Below are positions 41,888 through 52,109 of a DNA stretch of 64,000 bases, piece by piece. The notes under the pieces were generated by a model. It was not told the origin of the DNA. It ran no database searches and saw only the letters and a list, made by a program, of their open reading frames with translations. The translations under genes and the position numbers were made by a program. Every line of letters begins with the position of its first letter. The stretch's first letter is position 1. Source of the DNA: a virus; the IMG/VR virus record IMGVR_UViG_3300023083_000001, positions 194,358 to 258,357 of that record; one strand, 5' to 3'.

Positions 41888-43699
41888 ATGTCCATTCCTA
41901 CTACTGCGGCTGAGATTGACAAGTATATTTTGTCACTCCCCAAAGAAAGAATTGTTGCACGTGAATGTAAGCATGCCACGTATACCACTCACCGTAATGG
42001 TGAACGGGCAGACATGCTGGTTATCAAGGAATATCTGATCCTGGATGACGGTACGCGTATTCCACGCATCCGTAATGTCGAGAATTACCAACGACCTTAT
42101 TGGGTCACCAAGCCACACTTTCGTACCCACCCAGACAAGATCCAGTTTGAAGATCTGTCACGTCTTGACATGTTCAAGTCACCGCAATGTAAGTTGCGTC
42201 AAGACATCTGCATGCGCTTAGGTCACGGTAACCCGTCGAACCCGATCAAGATGCTGGCACGTTCACCATTCTTGTACGGGCTGGATCCAGGTCCTGAAGT
42301 CTTCCTGAAACAAAGTTACATGACCAAGTGGCCTGATTCGTTTGCACCTAACCGTGTCACCGTGATCGATGCCGAGACCGATGTGAACGGCGCACTGCAC
42401 AAGAAGTTACAATTGCCGATCTGCTGGTCACTCGTCAGCGATGATGAGATTGTTCTGTATGGTAATCAGGAATGGACGTACGACATTCCCAACTACGCCG
42501 AGCAGGTGTTGGCTGAGTACAAAGAAGTCATCGGTCAATGGGTCGAGATGATCCGTGAAACGTTGAAAGAAAAGAAAGGCGAGAACAAAGGTAAGTATCC
42601 AGAGTGGGTAGACCTGATCGAGAAGATTCCGGTGCGTGTTGAAATGTTGAAGAACGACTTCGCCATTACTAAAGGCATGGTCGATCGGCTACATGAAACC
42701 CAACCCGACATCGTCACAGGCTGGAACGTATTCTTTGATGCGAAAGTCATCGAGACGTCCATCGTCAATGCCGGACAAGATCCAGCTGACGTGTTGAGTG
42801 ATCCTCGTGTTCCGTTTGAGTACCGTGGCGCATTGTTGCGAGAAGGTCAGCGTGACAAACTGACGGCGTCTGGTCGTAAGATGCAGCTCGATCCACAGGA
42901 ACGTTGGAACGTTGTGCTCAACACAGCCTCCTGGCGTATGCTCGACGCGATGCAGGTGTATTGGCAGTTGCGTAAGGCAAAGGGTAAGGAATCTGGCGGT
43001 TACGGCTTAGACGCGATTCTAGGACGTCAACTCAAAACCGGTAAGTTGAAGTACGCTACAGAAGACACCATGGTTCCACCGGGTACGCTTCACTGGCACA
43101 TGGACATGCAGAAGAACTACAAGGTCCGATACGGTGTGTACAACATCATCGACTCCTTGGGTGTATGGGTGTTGGATAAGAAGAACAACGACTTGTCTTC
43201 ACAAGTCAGTTCGTTGGCAGGCCCTGCCGACTACTCTAACTTCAACTCACAACCGCGTGTCAACGCCACCGACATGCTCTTCAGCGTCTTGAAGATGCGT
43301 AAGAAAGTGATCTGTTCGACGTCCGACCAGATGGCTGATGAGAACGACAAGCTGGTAACCGGTAAGGACGGGTGGATTATCACCTTCCCCTCACACAACG
43401 TCGTGGACTCAGGTCTGTTCTTGTTTGAGGACATGCCGAACGTTCAATCAATGATCCACATGTTCAACGCGGATGCTGACGTTGAAACGACATACCCCAC
43501 TGCTGAGATCATTCAGAACCTTTCCAAGGAGACGACAATCGCAGAACCATGCAGGGTGATGGGAGTGGGTCGAGAAGCATTGCGTCTCGCCAGTGTCAAC
43601 ATGACAGGTGGTCGAGGCAATGCCGTTGAGATCATCGAAACCATTTGCAAGATGCCCACGTTTGATCAGTGGGTAGAGTTAGCCAAAGAAAAGATGTGA
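41888..43699 (+). CDS. family B DNA polymerase, N-terminal half (3'-5' exonuclease and motif A)
   Basis: 603 residues. Exonuclease motifs are intact: Exo I D161-x-E163 (VIDAETD), Exo II N280-x3-D284 (TGWNVFFD), Exo III Y418-x3-D422 (YNIID). Motif A of the polymerase domain is D531-x3-TYPT (DVETTYPT). The protein ends about 65 residues later, before motif B, which is in the gene at 3454. The two products must therefore assemble to form one active site. The gene is a single-gene rightward unit about 36 kb from its partner. Confidence 0.88.
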   Translation: MSIPTTAAEIDKYILSLPKERIVARECKHATYTTHRNGERADMLVIKEYLILDDGTRIPRIRNVENYQRPYWVTKPHFRTHPDKIQFEDLSRLDMFKSPQCKLRQDICMRLGHGNPSNPIKMLARSPFLYGLDPGPEVFLKQSYMTKWPDSFAPNRVTVIDAETDVNGALHKKLQLPICWSLVSDDEIVLYGNQEWTYDIPNYAEQVLAEYKEVIGQWVEMIRETLKEKKGENKGKYPEWVDLIEKIPVRVEMLKNDFAITKGMVDRLHETQPDIVTGWNVFFDAKVIETSIVNAGQDPADVLSDPRVPFEYRGALLREGQRDKLTASGRKMQLDPQERWNVVLNTASWRMLDAMQVYWQLRKAKGKESGGYGLDAILGRQLKTGKLKYATEDTMVPPGTLHWHMDMQKNYKVRYGVYNIIDSLGVWVLDKKNNDLSSQVSSLAGPADYSNFNSQPRVNATDMLFSVLKMRKKVICSTSDQMADENDKLVTGKDGWIITFPSHNVVDSGLFLFEDMPNVQSMIHMFNADADVETTYPTAEIIQNLSKETTIAEPCRVMGVGREALRLASVNMTGGRGNAVEIIETICKMPTFDQWVELAKEKM

Positions 43700-43706
43700 C
43701 ATAAAG

Positions 43707-43746
43707 CCCCTACCCATGACCGGCACTCGCTAGTCATGGGTAGGGG
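43707..43746. terminator. long stem-loop between convergent genes
   Basis: CCCCTACCCATGAC (43707-43720) pairs with GTCATGGGTAGGGG (43733-43746), a perfect 14-bp stem, preceded by ACATAAAG. It lies between the polymerase gene and the leftward gene ending 43757. Confidence 0.8.
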
Positions 43747-43756
43747 TCTATTACGT

Positions 43757-46690
43757 TTACGTACTGGCGTGACGCTTGAAGTTCACTTCGATCGAGTCGA
43801 TCACCGCGAAGGTTCCGTCTGGTTGATTCAACAACGATTTTGCAATGCAGAACCGTGAGGATTCATCCAGGATGGTAACCACGTTGTAATCGTTCTCAGG
43901 ACCACCCAGGCCGGACAGATGGATGCTGACGATGTCAGTACCCGCCTTGGCACGGATAGCGCTCTCGAGCGTGTTACGGGAGATCACGGTAGCATCCAGA
44001 CCAGCCACTGCTTCTGCAATAGCCGTAGCCTCGAGAGACTTACGGATGTCGTTATCACCGTACACTTCTTTGCTGACGTAGAAATCAATCGTCAACGATT
44101 GCGCCGTATGCAGCGTCTTCAGTTCGCTGTCCTCAACCAGACAGTCAACAAACTTCAACGTGTTACGCGGTTGGAAGTACAGATCGGTACGTTCGATGAG
44201 ATTCTCACGCACAGCGCCTAAGGTCTCGTTGATCCAGGTCACCAGGATCTTCGGTGCTTCAGCAGTGTAGGTCGAATCATTGATGTCCGTCGCGTAACGA
44301 TAGACCGCATCGAAGAGCACCACGTCCCACCAACGAATGATGTTACGCTCTGATTCCATGATCGGATTGCCGTTCTCATCGAGGACAGCTTCACCGGCCC
44401 TATGCCGCATTTCCTGCACACCGTCCGCATTGAGGACAGGATCGCCCTTAGCGAATTTGACCTTGAGGTGTTTGTCGGCACCCGTACCTTCGATGATCAC
44501 CTGGTTGTTAGCGTCAGTGGCGTAAACGTTCTGCAAGTAGAACTTGGGAACATCCACTTGATAGGTCAGATACTTTCTCAGACCGATCATGCTGCGAGCA
44601 CGAGCCCACAGACCTGACATCTCATCACCCAGCACCACCGAGATGGTTTCGTGGTACACGCCAATCGATCCATCAGGCAACAGGAACTTACCCACTGCAT
44701 CATCCACCGGCATTTTAGTAGCACCGACGACAGTGTAGTCACTCACCGACCAGATCAAATGGAAATCTTGATGCAGGACGGTAGGGTAAGCTCGTTCGAT
44801 AGGTTCGTACATGCTGAAGTTGGTCAGGGTCAACAAGTGATCCTTGGTGATGTCCCATCTCGTGCTCAGCTTGAACTCAAACCAACGTTCGCCATCGGAG
44901 CCTTTGGTGATCTGCACACCGTTGATGTACGCAAGGTCGCTTTCGCCATCGGGGTAGTACGCCAACTGCACATGCACCTGATCGTCACGCAGCGCTTGCC
45001 AAGCGGCATTGGAGCTACTCTTGATCTGGATCACGTAACCATCTTCATTACGAGTAATTGTTTCACTCGTACTGGAACTGATGGTCAGCCCCAAGGTGTC
45101 GTTACTGGCCATGTAGGACGTAACGTCTAACGTTGGTGCGTTGAGGAAGTAAGGACGTGCATGGAACTCGTTCTCACCAATGTCCAACACGTAATGCAGC
45201 GGCGTGTACAGGTAAGTGCCATCGCTGATGGTGTTCACCTTGGCATCACCTGTCAACAACTCGAGCGCACGACGATCAGCGTCTGAAACAATCTTCAAGA
45301 CCCCGTCAGTGTTGCGATACAAAGTCTGAGGTGTCACGGTAAACCGTGTGCCGTTGTCAATGACCGTGTCCATGTTCACGATGTCACTGATTGCAGTCTT
45401 CATCGTGATAACAGCCGAGTCGATCCCGGTGCTAGCCTGACCCGCTGGGTTGGACGGCATTGCACGTGTCGCCAGGTACGTACGGTTGGTCACGTCATCG
45501 ATGTTCATGATCACATCGAAACCCAGTTCGGCTAACTGAGTCCCCATCTGAGCATCACTGATCGGCAAGACCGAATCGCCAACCGAGTTGGTGAGTACAC
45601 GTTGACGACGTTCTTCAAACGACGGCGCAGCTGCACCACCTGTCACGATATCCGTGGAGAAGATGCTAACAGTAGCCATCACGGTCAGAGGTGCGTAGTA
45701 GATCGCGTTGTCGTCTTCATCCAGGTCGCGCCATGTGGCGACGTAGTTGGTCGGCTCCAGACCCGAGAGCGACAGGTTCATCGGTCCCTTGGTAGTGTAG
45801 ACATCCACCCGGATATCACGCGTAGTCAGATCGGTTGCGTAATACACATAGGGCAGTTCAATCGTTAACTCACCATCTATGACCTTATACAGCAAGGTTG
45901 GATCGGTAGGGTCGAATACTTGTTGGCTGCGAGTGGTCTTGATCTCAGACCACAGCCCTGACGACAAACGGCTGAACGCACGAACGTAATAGAAGTCATC
46001 GGTCAACGTCAACACTTTCTTCAGCGACTTCGAGGCGCTCAAGCTGTACTGGTAAGACGTCAGGAGCATCTGTTTAAGGAACACCCTCAAACGCACCATA
46101 ACGACGTGTCCGCCGTTATTATCGGTGATGCCAGTCGTTACCAGACTCCAATCGACTTTGTTCCCACGCAGCGTTTGCAGAGGCGACAACTGACTGCCGT
46201 CATACACGACATCAATAGCACCGTGCGTCTTGACCAGGAAGTTAATCGGATACTGAAAGGTAAAGGCTGCATTGTTGACCACGATCTGCGTGTGTTTAGG
46301 GATGGTCAGTTTCTTGGTCCCAGTCGTCCCCACACGCACAGCGTTCTGCAAGATCTCGTCACGAGAGATGTAGATGTCAAACCACGTCCCGGCAGGCGTT
46401 GCAAACATCCCCTCGTAATCTTTGTCGGACAAGTGATAGTAAAGATCATCATCTTCCACCGCCATGACTGAATACTGACGGGTGTTCAGAATCTCATCGC
46501 GCTGTACAGCGCCTGCGGTCATCAACACAGAGGCTTCGATCAAGTGAGGGAAAGGCATCGATGGATCGACCATCAACACTTCACCATCAAACGCAGCTTC
46601 CAGGTTTTCCATCATCAAGCTGTTGAGCCGAGTAGGCTCGTAACGGATCTCAGCCATGGCAGCCAAAAGCTGAGTAGAAGTAATTGTCAT
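43757..46690 (-). CDS. large baseplate-wedge-type structural protein
   Basis: 977 residues from ATG 46690, behind GGGGAT. Long beta-rich protein with Thr/Asp/Tyr-rich domains. The C-terminal 150 residues resemble the end of gp6/gpJ-like baseplate proteins: LTIDFYVSKEVYGDNDIRKSL, then AIAEAVAGLDATVISRNTLESAIR. gp6-like proteins form the ring that joins the wedges around the hub. It is coupled to the next leftward structural gene. No enzymatic motif. Homology is judged by eye only, so another baseplate or fibre role is possible. Confidence 0.65.
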   Translation of the reverse strand: MTITSTQLLAAMAEIRYEPTRLNSLMMENLEAAFDGEVLMVDPSMPFPHLIEASVLMTAGAVQRDEILNTRQYSVMAVEDDDLYYHLSDKDYEGMFATPAGTWFDIYISRDEILQNAVRVGTTGTKKLTIPKHTQIVVNNAAFTFQYPINFLVKTHGAIDVVYDGSQLSPLQTLRGNKVDWSLVTTGITDNNGGHVVMVRLRVFLKQMLLTSYQYSLSASKSLKKVLTLTDDFYYVRAFSRLSSGLWSEIKTTRSQQVFDPTDPTLLYKVIDGELTIELPYVYYATDLTTRDIRVDVYTTKGPMNLSLSGLEPTNYVATWRDLDEDDNAIYYAPLTVMATVSIFSTDIVTGGAAAPSFEERRQRVLTNSVGDSVLPISDAQMGTQLAELGFDVIMNIDDVTNRTYLATRAMPSNPAGQASTGIDSAVITMKTAISDIVNMDTVIDNGTRFTVTPQTLYRNTDGVLKIVSDADRRALELLTGDAKVNTISDGTYLYTPLHYVLDIGENEFHARPYFLNAPTLDVTSYMASNDTLGLTISSSTSETITRNEDGYVIQIKSSSNAAWQALRDDQVHVQLAYYPDGESDLAYINGVQITKGSDGERWFEFKLSTRWDITKDHLLTLTNFSMYEPIERAYPTVLHQDFHLIWSVSDYTVVGATKMPVDDAVGKFLLPDGSIGVYHETISVVLGDEMSGLWARARSMIGLRKYLTYQVDVPKFYLQNVYATDANNQVIIEGTGADKHLKVKFAKGDPVLNADGVQEMRHRAGEAVLDENGNPIMESERNIIRWWDVVLFDAVYRYATDINDSTYTAEAPKILVTWINETLGAVRENLIERTDLYFQPRNTLKFVDCLVEDSELKTLHTAQSLTIDFYVSKEVYGDNDIRKSLEATAIAEAVAGLDATVISRNTLESAIRAKAGTDIVSIHLSGLGGPENDYNVVTILDESSRFCIAKSLLNQPDGTFAVIDSIEVNFKRHAST

Positions 46691-46702
46691 TTCAAATCCC
46701 CA

Positions 46703-47779
46703 TCAAAGACCTTTGATCAAACGCGCGTAGTCATCATTAGCAACCCACCACTCCAACTCCATCGTCCCAAGGTTGATCCAAGGGTAACCGTTGTAGTTAG
46801 TGGCAGCGAGGAAACGACGTTCTACTTTCGTGAAGCTGCTTTGCCGTTTAGTGTCAGACATGTTCGCGTTGTAAGACTGGATCCGCATGTTGAATTCAAG
46901 CAATTGGATCGGGTCGTTATACACGGCACCGACCGAGGCGAACTGCACGGAGATCTGTTTGTTCTCAAACTCGAATGCATCTTCACGGTTAAAGCCAAAT
47001 CCTGCACCGATGGACAGGTTCTGCGGAACACTGGCGCCTGTGTGGAACCACTGCTCGATGTACCGGCCACTGATATCAAACTTGTAACGTTCAATGCGCG
47101 TGTTGAAATCCATCTCATCACGAGCACGTTGAAGTGGATGTGGGATACACGGACCTACACGCAATGCACCCATGTAAATGATCCAGGTGTGCAGCAATGC
47201 AAGAACCACGTTACCTTTAATGTTGTTGAACACGCACGTTACATCGTACCGGCCGTTGTACTCGGCAATCGAGTCCGGCATGATCCACACTTCTTTGGCA
47301 GCACCTTCTGGACTGCTGTAGATGTTCAATCCAATGTCAGGCGGGTTGCTCATGCTAACAATGGTGTTAGAGAGCAGCGCTATATAAGGGAAGTTGCGAT
47401 CCACCAGCGGAGTCGGTTTTGCGATCTTGTAGGTGGTCGGATCAAGCATCATCCTGACAGCGTATTGATAGGTGAATGGATCCTGCGTCATCAATGCGGC
47501 CAACTGCCGCACCGTGGCAATGTTATCGTATGACAAATTGAGATTTGGCCTTGTGAACAACACAAGTCCTTGCATCTCTCTGTGCAAAGGCAAAGGAGCC
47601 ATATTTGGCAGACGATTAAGCCCGTAAAGCACATCGGCGTATCGGCTGTATTCGGCGCCACTGCCCATCGTACGGGCGACGTTGTCCATCAACTCGTAGG
47701 CATCATCAAGACCACCAGATTGCGCCACGTGGTTCAAGATACTGGCGTAGGCATCGCCAAAGTCGGTTGCAGCTCCCAT
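46703..47779 (-). CDS. virion structural protein (baseplate region)
   Basis: 358 residues from ATG 47779 (MGAATDFGDA), with GAGGATTG upstream; TTG 47785 is a less likely start. Mixed alpha/beta, aromatic-rich, no membrane segment. It is the first gene of a leftward pair with the gp6-like gene, so a baseplate or tail role is inferred. Not recognised individually. Confidence 0.7.
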   Translation of the reverse strand: MGAATDFGDAYASILNHVAQSGGLDDAYELMDNVARTMGSGAEYSRYADVLYGLNRLPNMAPLPLHREMQGLVLFTRPNLNLSYDNIATVRQLAALMTQDPFTYQYAVRMMLDPTTYKIAKPTPLVDRNFPYIALLSNTIVSMSNPPDIGLNIYSSPEGAAKEVWIMPDSIAEYNGRYDVTCVFNNIKGNVVLALLHTWIIYMGALRVGPCIPHPLQRARDEMDFNTRIERYKFDISGRYIEQWFHTGASVPQNLSIGAGFGFNREDAFEFENKQISVQFASVGAVYNDPIQLLEFNMRIQSYNANMSDTKRQSSFTKVERRFLAATNYNGYPWINLGTMELEWWVANDDYARLIKGL

Positions 47780-47905
47780 AACCAATCCTCAATCGTTGTA
47801 GATAAAGTTTCTATGAATCGTGATCGTTGGTCACGGTTTAACCATTAACGTTTCAATCGAGTAACTGGTCTTTCAATTAATTATAGAAGACCTTAGGAGA
47901 ACCCA
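47780..47905. promoter_or_regulatory. divergent promoter region
   Basis: 126 AT-rich bases between leftward and rightward structural genes. Features include TTTCTATGAATCG, an inverted repeat CGTGATCGTTGGTCACG, and TCAATTAATTATAG close to the rightward RBS (TTAGGAG). TATG in TTTCTATG is a possible late-promoter core. Nothing else coding is seen. Confidence 0.4.
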
Positions 47906-49171
47906 ATGAGTATTGCAGGTGTGTTTCAAGCGGTTGGGGCGGGTGTAAGATCGGCTGCGGCGATGAAGGGTACTGAATACGTTGCCGGGGCTGTCGCTGG
48001 CGCCCTTACCGCTACCGCAGTCGGTACCACGCTTAACAAAGCTATTTCAGCCGTCGTTCGCGCTATGCAAGCAGGCGCTGGTCAAAACTTGGTTTCCAAA
48101 AGTGCAGGTGTTCGGGTTGAACCTTTTGTACTGGTCGACTCCCGTGCCGTGCGCCTTCCGTACATCAAAGACGTACTGAACGTCAACCAACGTCTGTTCA
48201 CCGCTTACTACATGCTGGGCGTGAGTTCCGAGAACAAGATCGGTTCGATCAAAGTTGCCAAACGTCTGGACAACTTTGCACCTGACCGCAATCTGCTCGA
48301 CGCAACCGCTTCGTTTCTGACTGCTGGGGCGGACATGCAATCGTCGACGGCATCGTTCCTTTCTACCGAGTCATATCACTTCGGCCTCCCATTCGTTGGC
48401 GAAGCGGCTGGCTTGCACCGTTATGCTGGTTACACAACTGAAGCTAACAACCCGGTTGTTGCCATCAGAACCCCACAAGCCTCTGGCGCTAGCGTCAATG
48501 GTGGTGGTGCTGCGAAGATCATCCAGGACGTCGGCAACTTGGCGATTGGTCAGATCGTTGACGTACAGATCCAAGACGGCGGTGCCACTGGCACTGTGCA
48601 AGTGATGATCCGTCTGCGTGTGATGGGTATTGATCCAGTAGCGATCGCTGGTATCTTGGCGTTGGGTGGTAACGACAACGGTATCTCGGCGCGCCTGCGT
48701 AAGTTCCGCGTCGGTGAACTCACCATGTGGAATGACCTGGTCATGCAACAGGACCGTATCGACGAATACCGTCGTACCGTCTTCGCTGACAAGTCGGGTT
48801 ACTTCCGCAAAGCTCACGCTCGCAAGAACAAATCTCTGTTGGCTACCTTGCTGACTGGTACTCCGTCGGTGGCTGAAGCGACCTCGATCGCGATCATCAC
48901 CAAAGAAACCCAGCTGGAAACCGAAGACCGGATGAATGGTCGTTTCAGCGACTTCGCCACGCGTCAACGCATGTTCGAAGACTCGTTGCTTATGCTGTTG
49001 ACCGTGATCGATGCTGACATGGAAACGGTGACGATCTACACCCGCGACATCGAGGATTACGCTACCCACACCATTAAAGATCTGAAAGGTCCTGGTGCGG
49101 CTAATAGCAATGGTGATCTTGCTGACATCATGAAGTCCTACCTCGAAGGCCGCGTACCGGGCCGTCTGTAA
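47906..49171 (+). CDS. virion structural protein
   Basis: 421 residues from ATG 47906 behind TTAGGAG. It begins with a small-residue hydrophobic region (about 25-60, Ala/Gly/Thr-rich), then mixed alpha/beta, with biased codons suggesting abundant product. It is the first gene of a rightward structural operon (47906-54575). Not recognised. Confidence 0.72.
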   Translation: MSIAGVFQAVGAGVRSAAAMKGTEYVAGAVAGALTATAVGTTLNKAISAVVRAMQAGAGQNLVSKSAGVRVEPFVLVDSRAVRLPYIKDVLNVNQRLFTAYYMLGVSSENKIGSIKVAKRLDNFAPDRNLLDATASFLTAGADMQSSTASFLSTESYHFGLPFVGEAAGLHRYAGYTTEANNPVVAIRTPQASGASVNGGGAAKIIQDVGNLAIGQIVDVQIQDGGATGTVQVMIRLRVMGIDPVAIAGILALGGNDNGISARLRKFRVGELTMWNDLVMQQDRIDEYRRTVFADKSGYFRKAHARKNKSLLATLLTGTPSVAEATSIAIITKETQLETEDRMNGRFSDFATRQRMFEDSLLMLLTVIDADMETVTIYTRDIEDYATHTIKDLKGPGAANSNGDLADIMKSYLEGRVPGRL

Positions 49172-49202
49172 TTCCAACATCTGTTTAGTGAGAAATAGTC
49201 CA

Positions 49203-50105
49203 ATGGATATCGCCGCATTCATCCGCAACCTCCTCCCGACGTTTGGGAAGAAAGATGTACGGGAAAAGCTTCGCATCATTTCCCGGAAGATCTCTGACAT
49301 CGTCCAGCCTTGCCTGGAGTTGTTCCTGACCTCGATCGATGAGAAGTCATTGGTATCGGCGTACGGGATCAAGTTCAAGCGTGACTTGCTCGCGATCCTT
49401 CCTCCTCGCCTGCGTAACGTGGACAAGCCTTACGGCATGGTCCTGACCGCAGCGATGTCGAACGCCAGTAAGCTGGTCGACTTGCTCGAGACCTACATCA
49501 CCAAGAACTTGAGTGAGACCATCAACATCGAAGGCATGACCTATCAAAAGGCATCCGTCATTCGGTTGATTGAATTGCTCGACTTCACGGTCGATTACGC
49601 CGGACGGCAACTGGCGTACCTGGTCGCTTCGGAAACCAACGTGGTCGCTTTCGAACGTCCTGATGGTAAGCCGTACACCCAGGCTGAAATGAACTACATT
49701 CTGAACAACCAAGCAACCTACTTCAGGATGCTGGATCTGCTCAACGGCGATCCAAAGAAAACGTTCTCGACGATTGAAAGTATTCCTGAGATCGTGATGG
49801 GCGACATGGCCATCGGCGAAGTTCCAGCGTTGGCAGGTGCTTCGGCTGACCCTTTGCTGCTGGGTGCCATTCCTGGCATCTCCAACATCTTCCATTGGGT
49901 CGGCATCCGCGTCGTTGACTACGAAGTCGAACGCTACGAATGTGCCTTGAAACAAAAGCGTGATATCGAGCTGCGTCTGGAGTCGCTGAAACAGCGCCGT
50001 CTGGGTAACCTCGACGCACAGACCGAGTCGATCATCGAAGGCTACGAACGTGAGCTGACTCTGTCACGTGCCAAGATCGCTCGCTTTGAGGAGAAAGCCC
50101 GATGA
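49203..50105 (+). CDS. virion structural protein
   Basis: 300 residues from ATG 49203 (MDIAAFIRNLL). Mainly helical, with a coiled-coil-like, highly charged C-terminus (about 250-300, KRDIELRLESLKQRR). The next gene starts inside its stop (ATGA at 50102). In a structural operon; not recognised. Confidence 0.72.
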   Translation: MDIAAFIRNLLPTFGKKDVREKLRIISRKISDIVQPCLELFLTSIDEKSLVSAYGIKFKRDLLAILPPRLRNVDKPYGMVLTAAMSNASKLVDLLETYITKNLSETINIEGMTYQKASVIRLIELLDFTVDYAGRQLAYLVASETNVVAFERPDGKPYTQAEMNYILNNQATYFRMLDLLNGDPKKTFSTIESIPEIVMGDMAIGEVPALAGASADPLLLGAIPGISNIFHWVGIRVVDYEVERYECALKQKRDIELRLESLKQRRLGNLDAQTESIIEGYERELTLSRAKIARFEEKAR

Positions 50106-50614
50106 GACTCGTCTATACGCACCGTGGGTTTCCCACTGCGATGGACGTGACGTCGGGTGTGGAGAGCATTTACGAGTCTCCCGCCATCAGCGACATCTAC
50201 CGCCGTCGTATGGAGCAGAACCGGCCTGACGTAGCCCTGGAGCTTGTTCAGATAGCTACTATGACCAAAGAGTGGCAAGCGACGCGAGGGTTCTTTGTAC
50301 CCTCGCTGAGTCCAAGTGTTCGCATCAGTGGTGCGGTGGCTTCCTTCATTGGCGAGACCGCTCTCTATCTGACGAAACAGATCACCCGCCGTCGTGTCTC
50401 GTTTCAAGACCGTGGGTTGATGATCAAAGCCGATGCATTGGTTGATGCGCGTCTTCCTAACTTCAGTAAAGAAGAACGTGCGGCAATCGAAGAGCTTTCG
50501 TTTCTGAGCACTGAAGAAATCATCCAAATGTGGGTGGTGAACCTGGGTGTTGATGATCTCTCGCAAACCCTCCAGTTGTATGTAGGTGATCGCAGCAACG
50601 CTGCCGCCTCGTAA
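50102..50614 (+). CDS. small virion-operon protein
   Basis: 170 residues from ATG 50102, overlapping the previous stop by four bases. Mostly helical, with basic central residues (KQITRRRVSF). Coupled expression with the 49203 protein suggests an interacting pair, for example head or tail assembly. Not recognised. Confidence 0.7.
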   Translation: MRLVYTHRGFPTAMDVTSGVESIYESPAISDIYRRRMEQNRPDVALELVQIATMTKEWQATRGFFVPSLSPSVRISGAVASFIGETALYLTKQITRRRVSFQDRGLMIKADALVDARLPNFSKEERAAIEELSFLSTEEIIQMWVVNLGVDDLSQTLQLYVGDRSNAAAS

Positions 50615-50676
50615 TACTGTGCGTATACGCCGTCGGCTTGCATACCGACGTAATTTTCCTAGGAGTTTTAAACGTT

Positions 50677-52002
50677 ATGAGCAATTCCACTCTCGCAGCA
50701 TCCCTTCGCCAATACGCTATCGAAGCTGGCGAAATCGGTGAAGATCCGATCAAAGATGATCCGTCCCTGATCGGCGCTGAAGAAATCACCATCGTCACCG
50801 ACAACACCCAAACCGAACTCGAAGAAGCTCTGGAAGAAACTTCCGAGAAAGTTGAGCGTCTGGAAGACAACGGCGCCGGCGCTGAAAAGATCATGGACGC
50901 TGTTGAGTCCCTGGAATCGTACGTTTCTGCGATCCTGGCCAACCGCGAAGCTGGCGTTCCTCTGAACGGCCCAGCCATGCAATACCTGAACATGGGCCTG
51001 ACCGCCTCCCTCGAAGCCCGCGACATTCCTCGCGAAATCTTCGAAGCTGACGTGCTGGCTCTGCACACTTCCTTCGAGTCCAACTCGAGCGAAGACTACA
51101 GCACTGAAGCTGAAGAAAAGGCCAAAGGTCTGCTGGCTCGCCTGTGGTCCATGCTCAAGGCCGCCGTCTCCGCCATGGCGACCGCGTTCAAAGAGTTCTT
51201 CACCACCATGGGCAAAAACGCCAGCGCTATCAAAGCCGCCGGTGCCAAGCTCAAGCGTGTTGGCGGTTCGATCAAAGGCGAAGTCAAAGAAGGCAAAGTC
51301 TCTGTCGGCAAGAACTCCCGTCTGGGTGAAGGCGCTTCGATCAATCCAGGTAAAGCACTGGACGATCTGAAAGCTCATTACACCACCGACGTGCTCGGCA
51401 TCACCAAGCAGATCCGCGCTACCCTGGGCGACCTGTCCACCGTGCTGGCTGATCCAACTCCTGCCAAGATCGAAGCGTGGGAAGCGTCTGCCGCTGGTAA
51501 AGCTCCTTCGAGCAAAACCGTCGTGCTGCCAGGCGCTTACTCGCTGAAGTACGTGGCCGGCGTTGGTTCGGGCTTCGAAGCTCTGTCCAAAGCAACCTTC
51601 TCGGTTGTCGGCTCGGCTAACGCCAATGCCGCTGGTCAGATGGATCCGCTGACTCCTGCTGAAATCACCGCACTGGGCGGCAAGATCGAAGCGATCGGCA
51701 CTCTGATGGAAACTGCTGCCAAAGAAGTTGACACCATCGTCAAGGCTAACGACGCTCTGCTGGCTAACGCCGACAAAGCTGTTACCAAGGCTGCTGGTGG
51801 CACTCCTGAGCAGGTGGCTGCTGCGCGTAAAGCTCTGACCTCGGCTCGTTTCGCGATCGTTGCGAACAAAGGCGTGATCCCTGCTTACCTGCGTCACGTT
51901 GGCGCTGCTGCCAAAGAAGCTTACGGCGTTGGCATGGCCTCCGCTCGCAAGTACGGCGCTGTAGCCGCTGCCGCTGCTCCTGCTGCCGCTGCTACTGCCT
52001 AA
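50677..52002 (+). CDS. inner-head protein candidate, highly expressed, S-x-E site
   Basis: 441 residues from ATG 50677 (MSNSTLAASL), preceded by TAGGAG. Acidic propeptide-like region 1-134 ending in S132-F133-E134, then S135. A basic amphipathic helical region follows (about 150-205), then an Ala-rich helical body ending in an Ala run. Codon use is the most biased in the right half, so it is likely among the most abundant virion proteins. Same plan as 38678, 52110, 53280, 61359 and 62555. The S-x-E motif matches the known phiKZ-group protease site. Confidence 0.75.
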   Translation: MSNSTLAASLRQYAIEAGEIGEDPIKDDPSLIGAEEITIVTDNTQTELEEALEETSEKVERLEDNGAGAEKIMDAVESLESYVSAILANREAGVPLNGPAMQYLNMGLTASLEARDIPREIFEADVLALHTSFESNSSEDYSTEAEEKAKGLLARLWSMLKAAVSAMATAFKEFFTTMGKNASAIKAAGAKLKRVGGSIKGEVKEGKVSVGKNSRLGEGASINPGKALDDLKAHYTTDVLGITKQIRATLGDLSTVLADPTPAKIEAWEASAAGKAPSSKTVVLPGAYSLKYVAGVGSGFEALSKATFSVVGSANANAAGQMDPLTPAEITALGGKIEAIGTLMETAAKEVDTIVKANDALLANADKAVTKAAGGTPEQVAAARKALTSARFAIVANKGVIPAYLRHVGAAAKEAYGVGMASARKYGAVAAAAAPAAAATA

Positions 52003-52023
52003 CGGTAGTTGCAACTGATTGAA

Positions 52024-52054
52024 CATATAGGCCGGGCTTGTCCCGGCTTATATG
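52024..52054 (+). terminator. stem-loop after the inner-head gene
   Basis: GCCGGG (52031-52036) pairs with CCCGGC (52042-52047), extended by CATATA (52024-52029) against TATATG (52049-52054). It has no T-run and may slow or process rather than fully stop transcription, since the same-direction operon continues. Confidence 0.65.
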
Positions 52055-52109
52055 CTGCTAGCGACTTTATCCTATGACCTAATAACCCTACAGCACAAAG
52101 GCGGCTTGT

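Noticed and set aside
50668-52026. A 452-codon minus-strand open frame opposite the 50677 inner-head gene
   Set aside because: Same codon-bias shadow effect; composition is Ser/Gly/Phe-rich and low in coding character.
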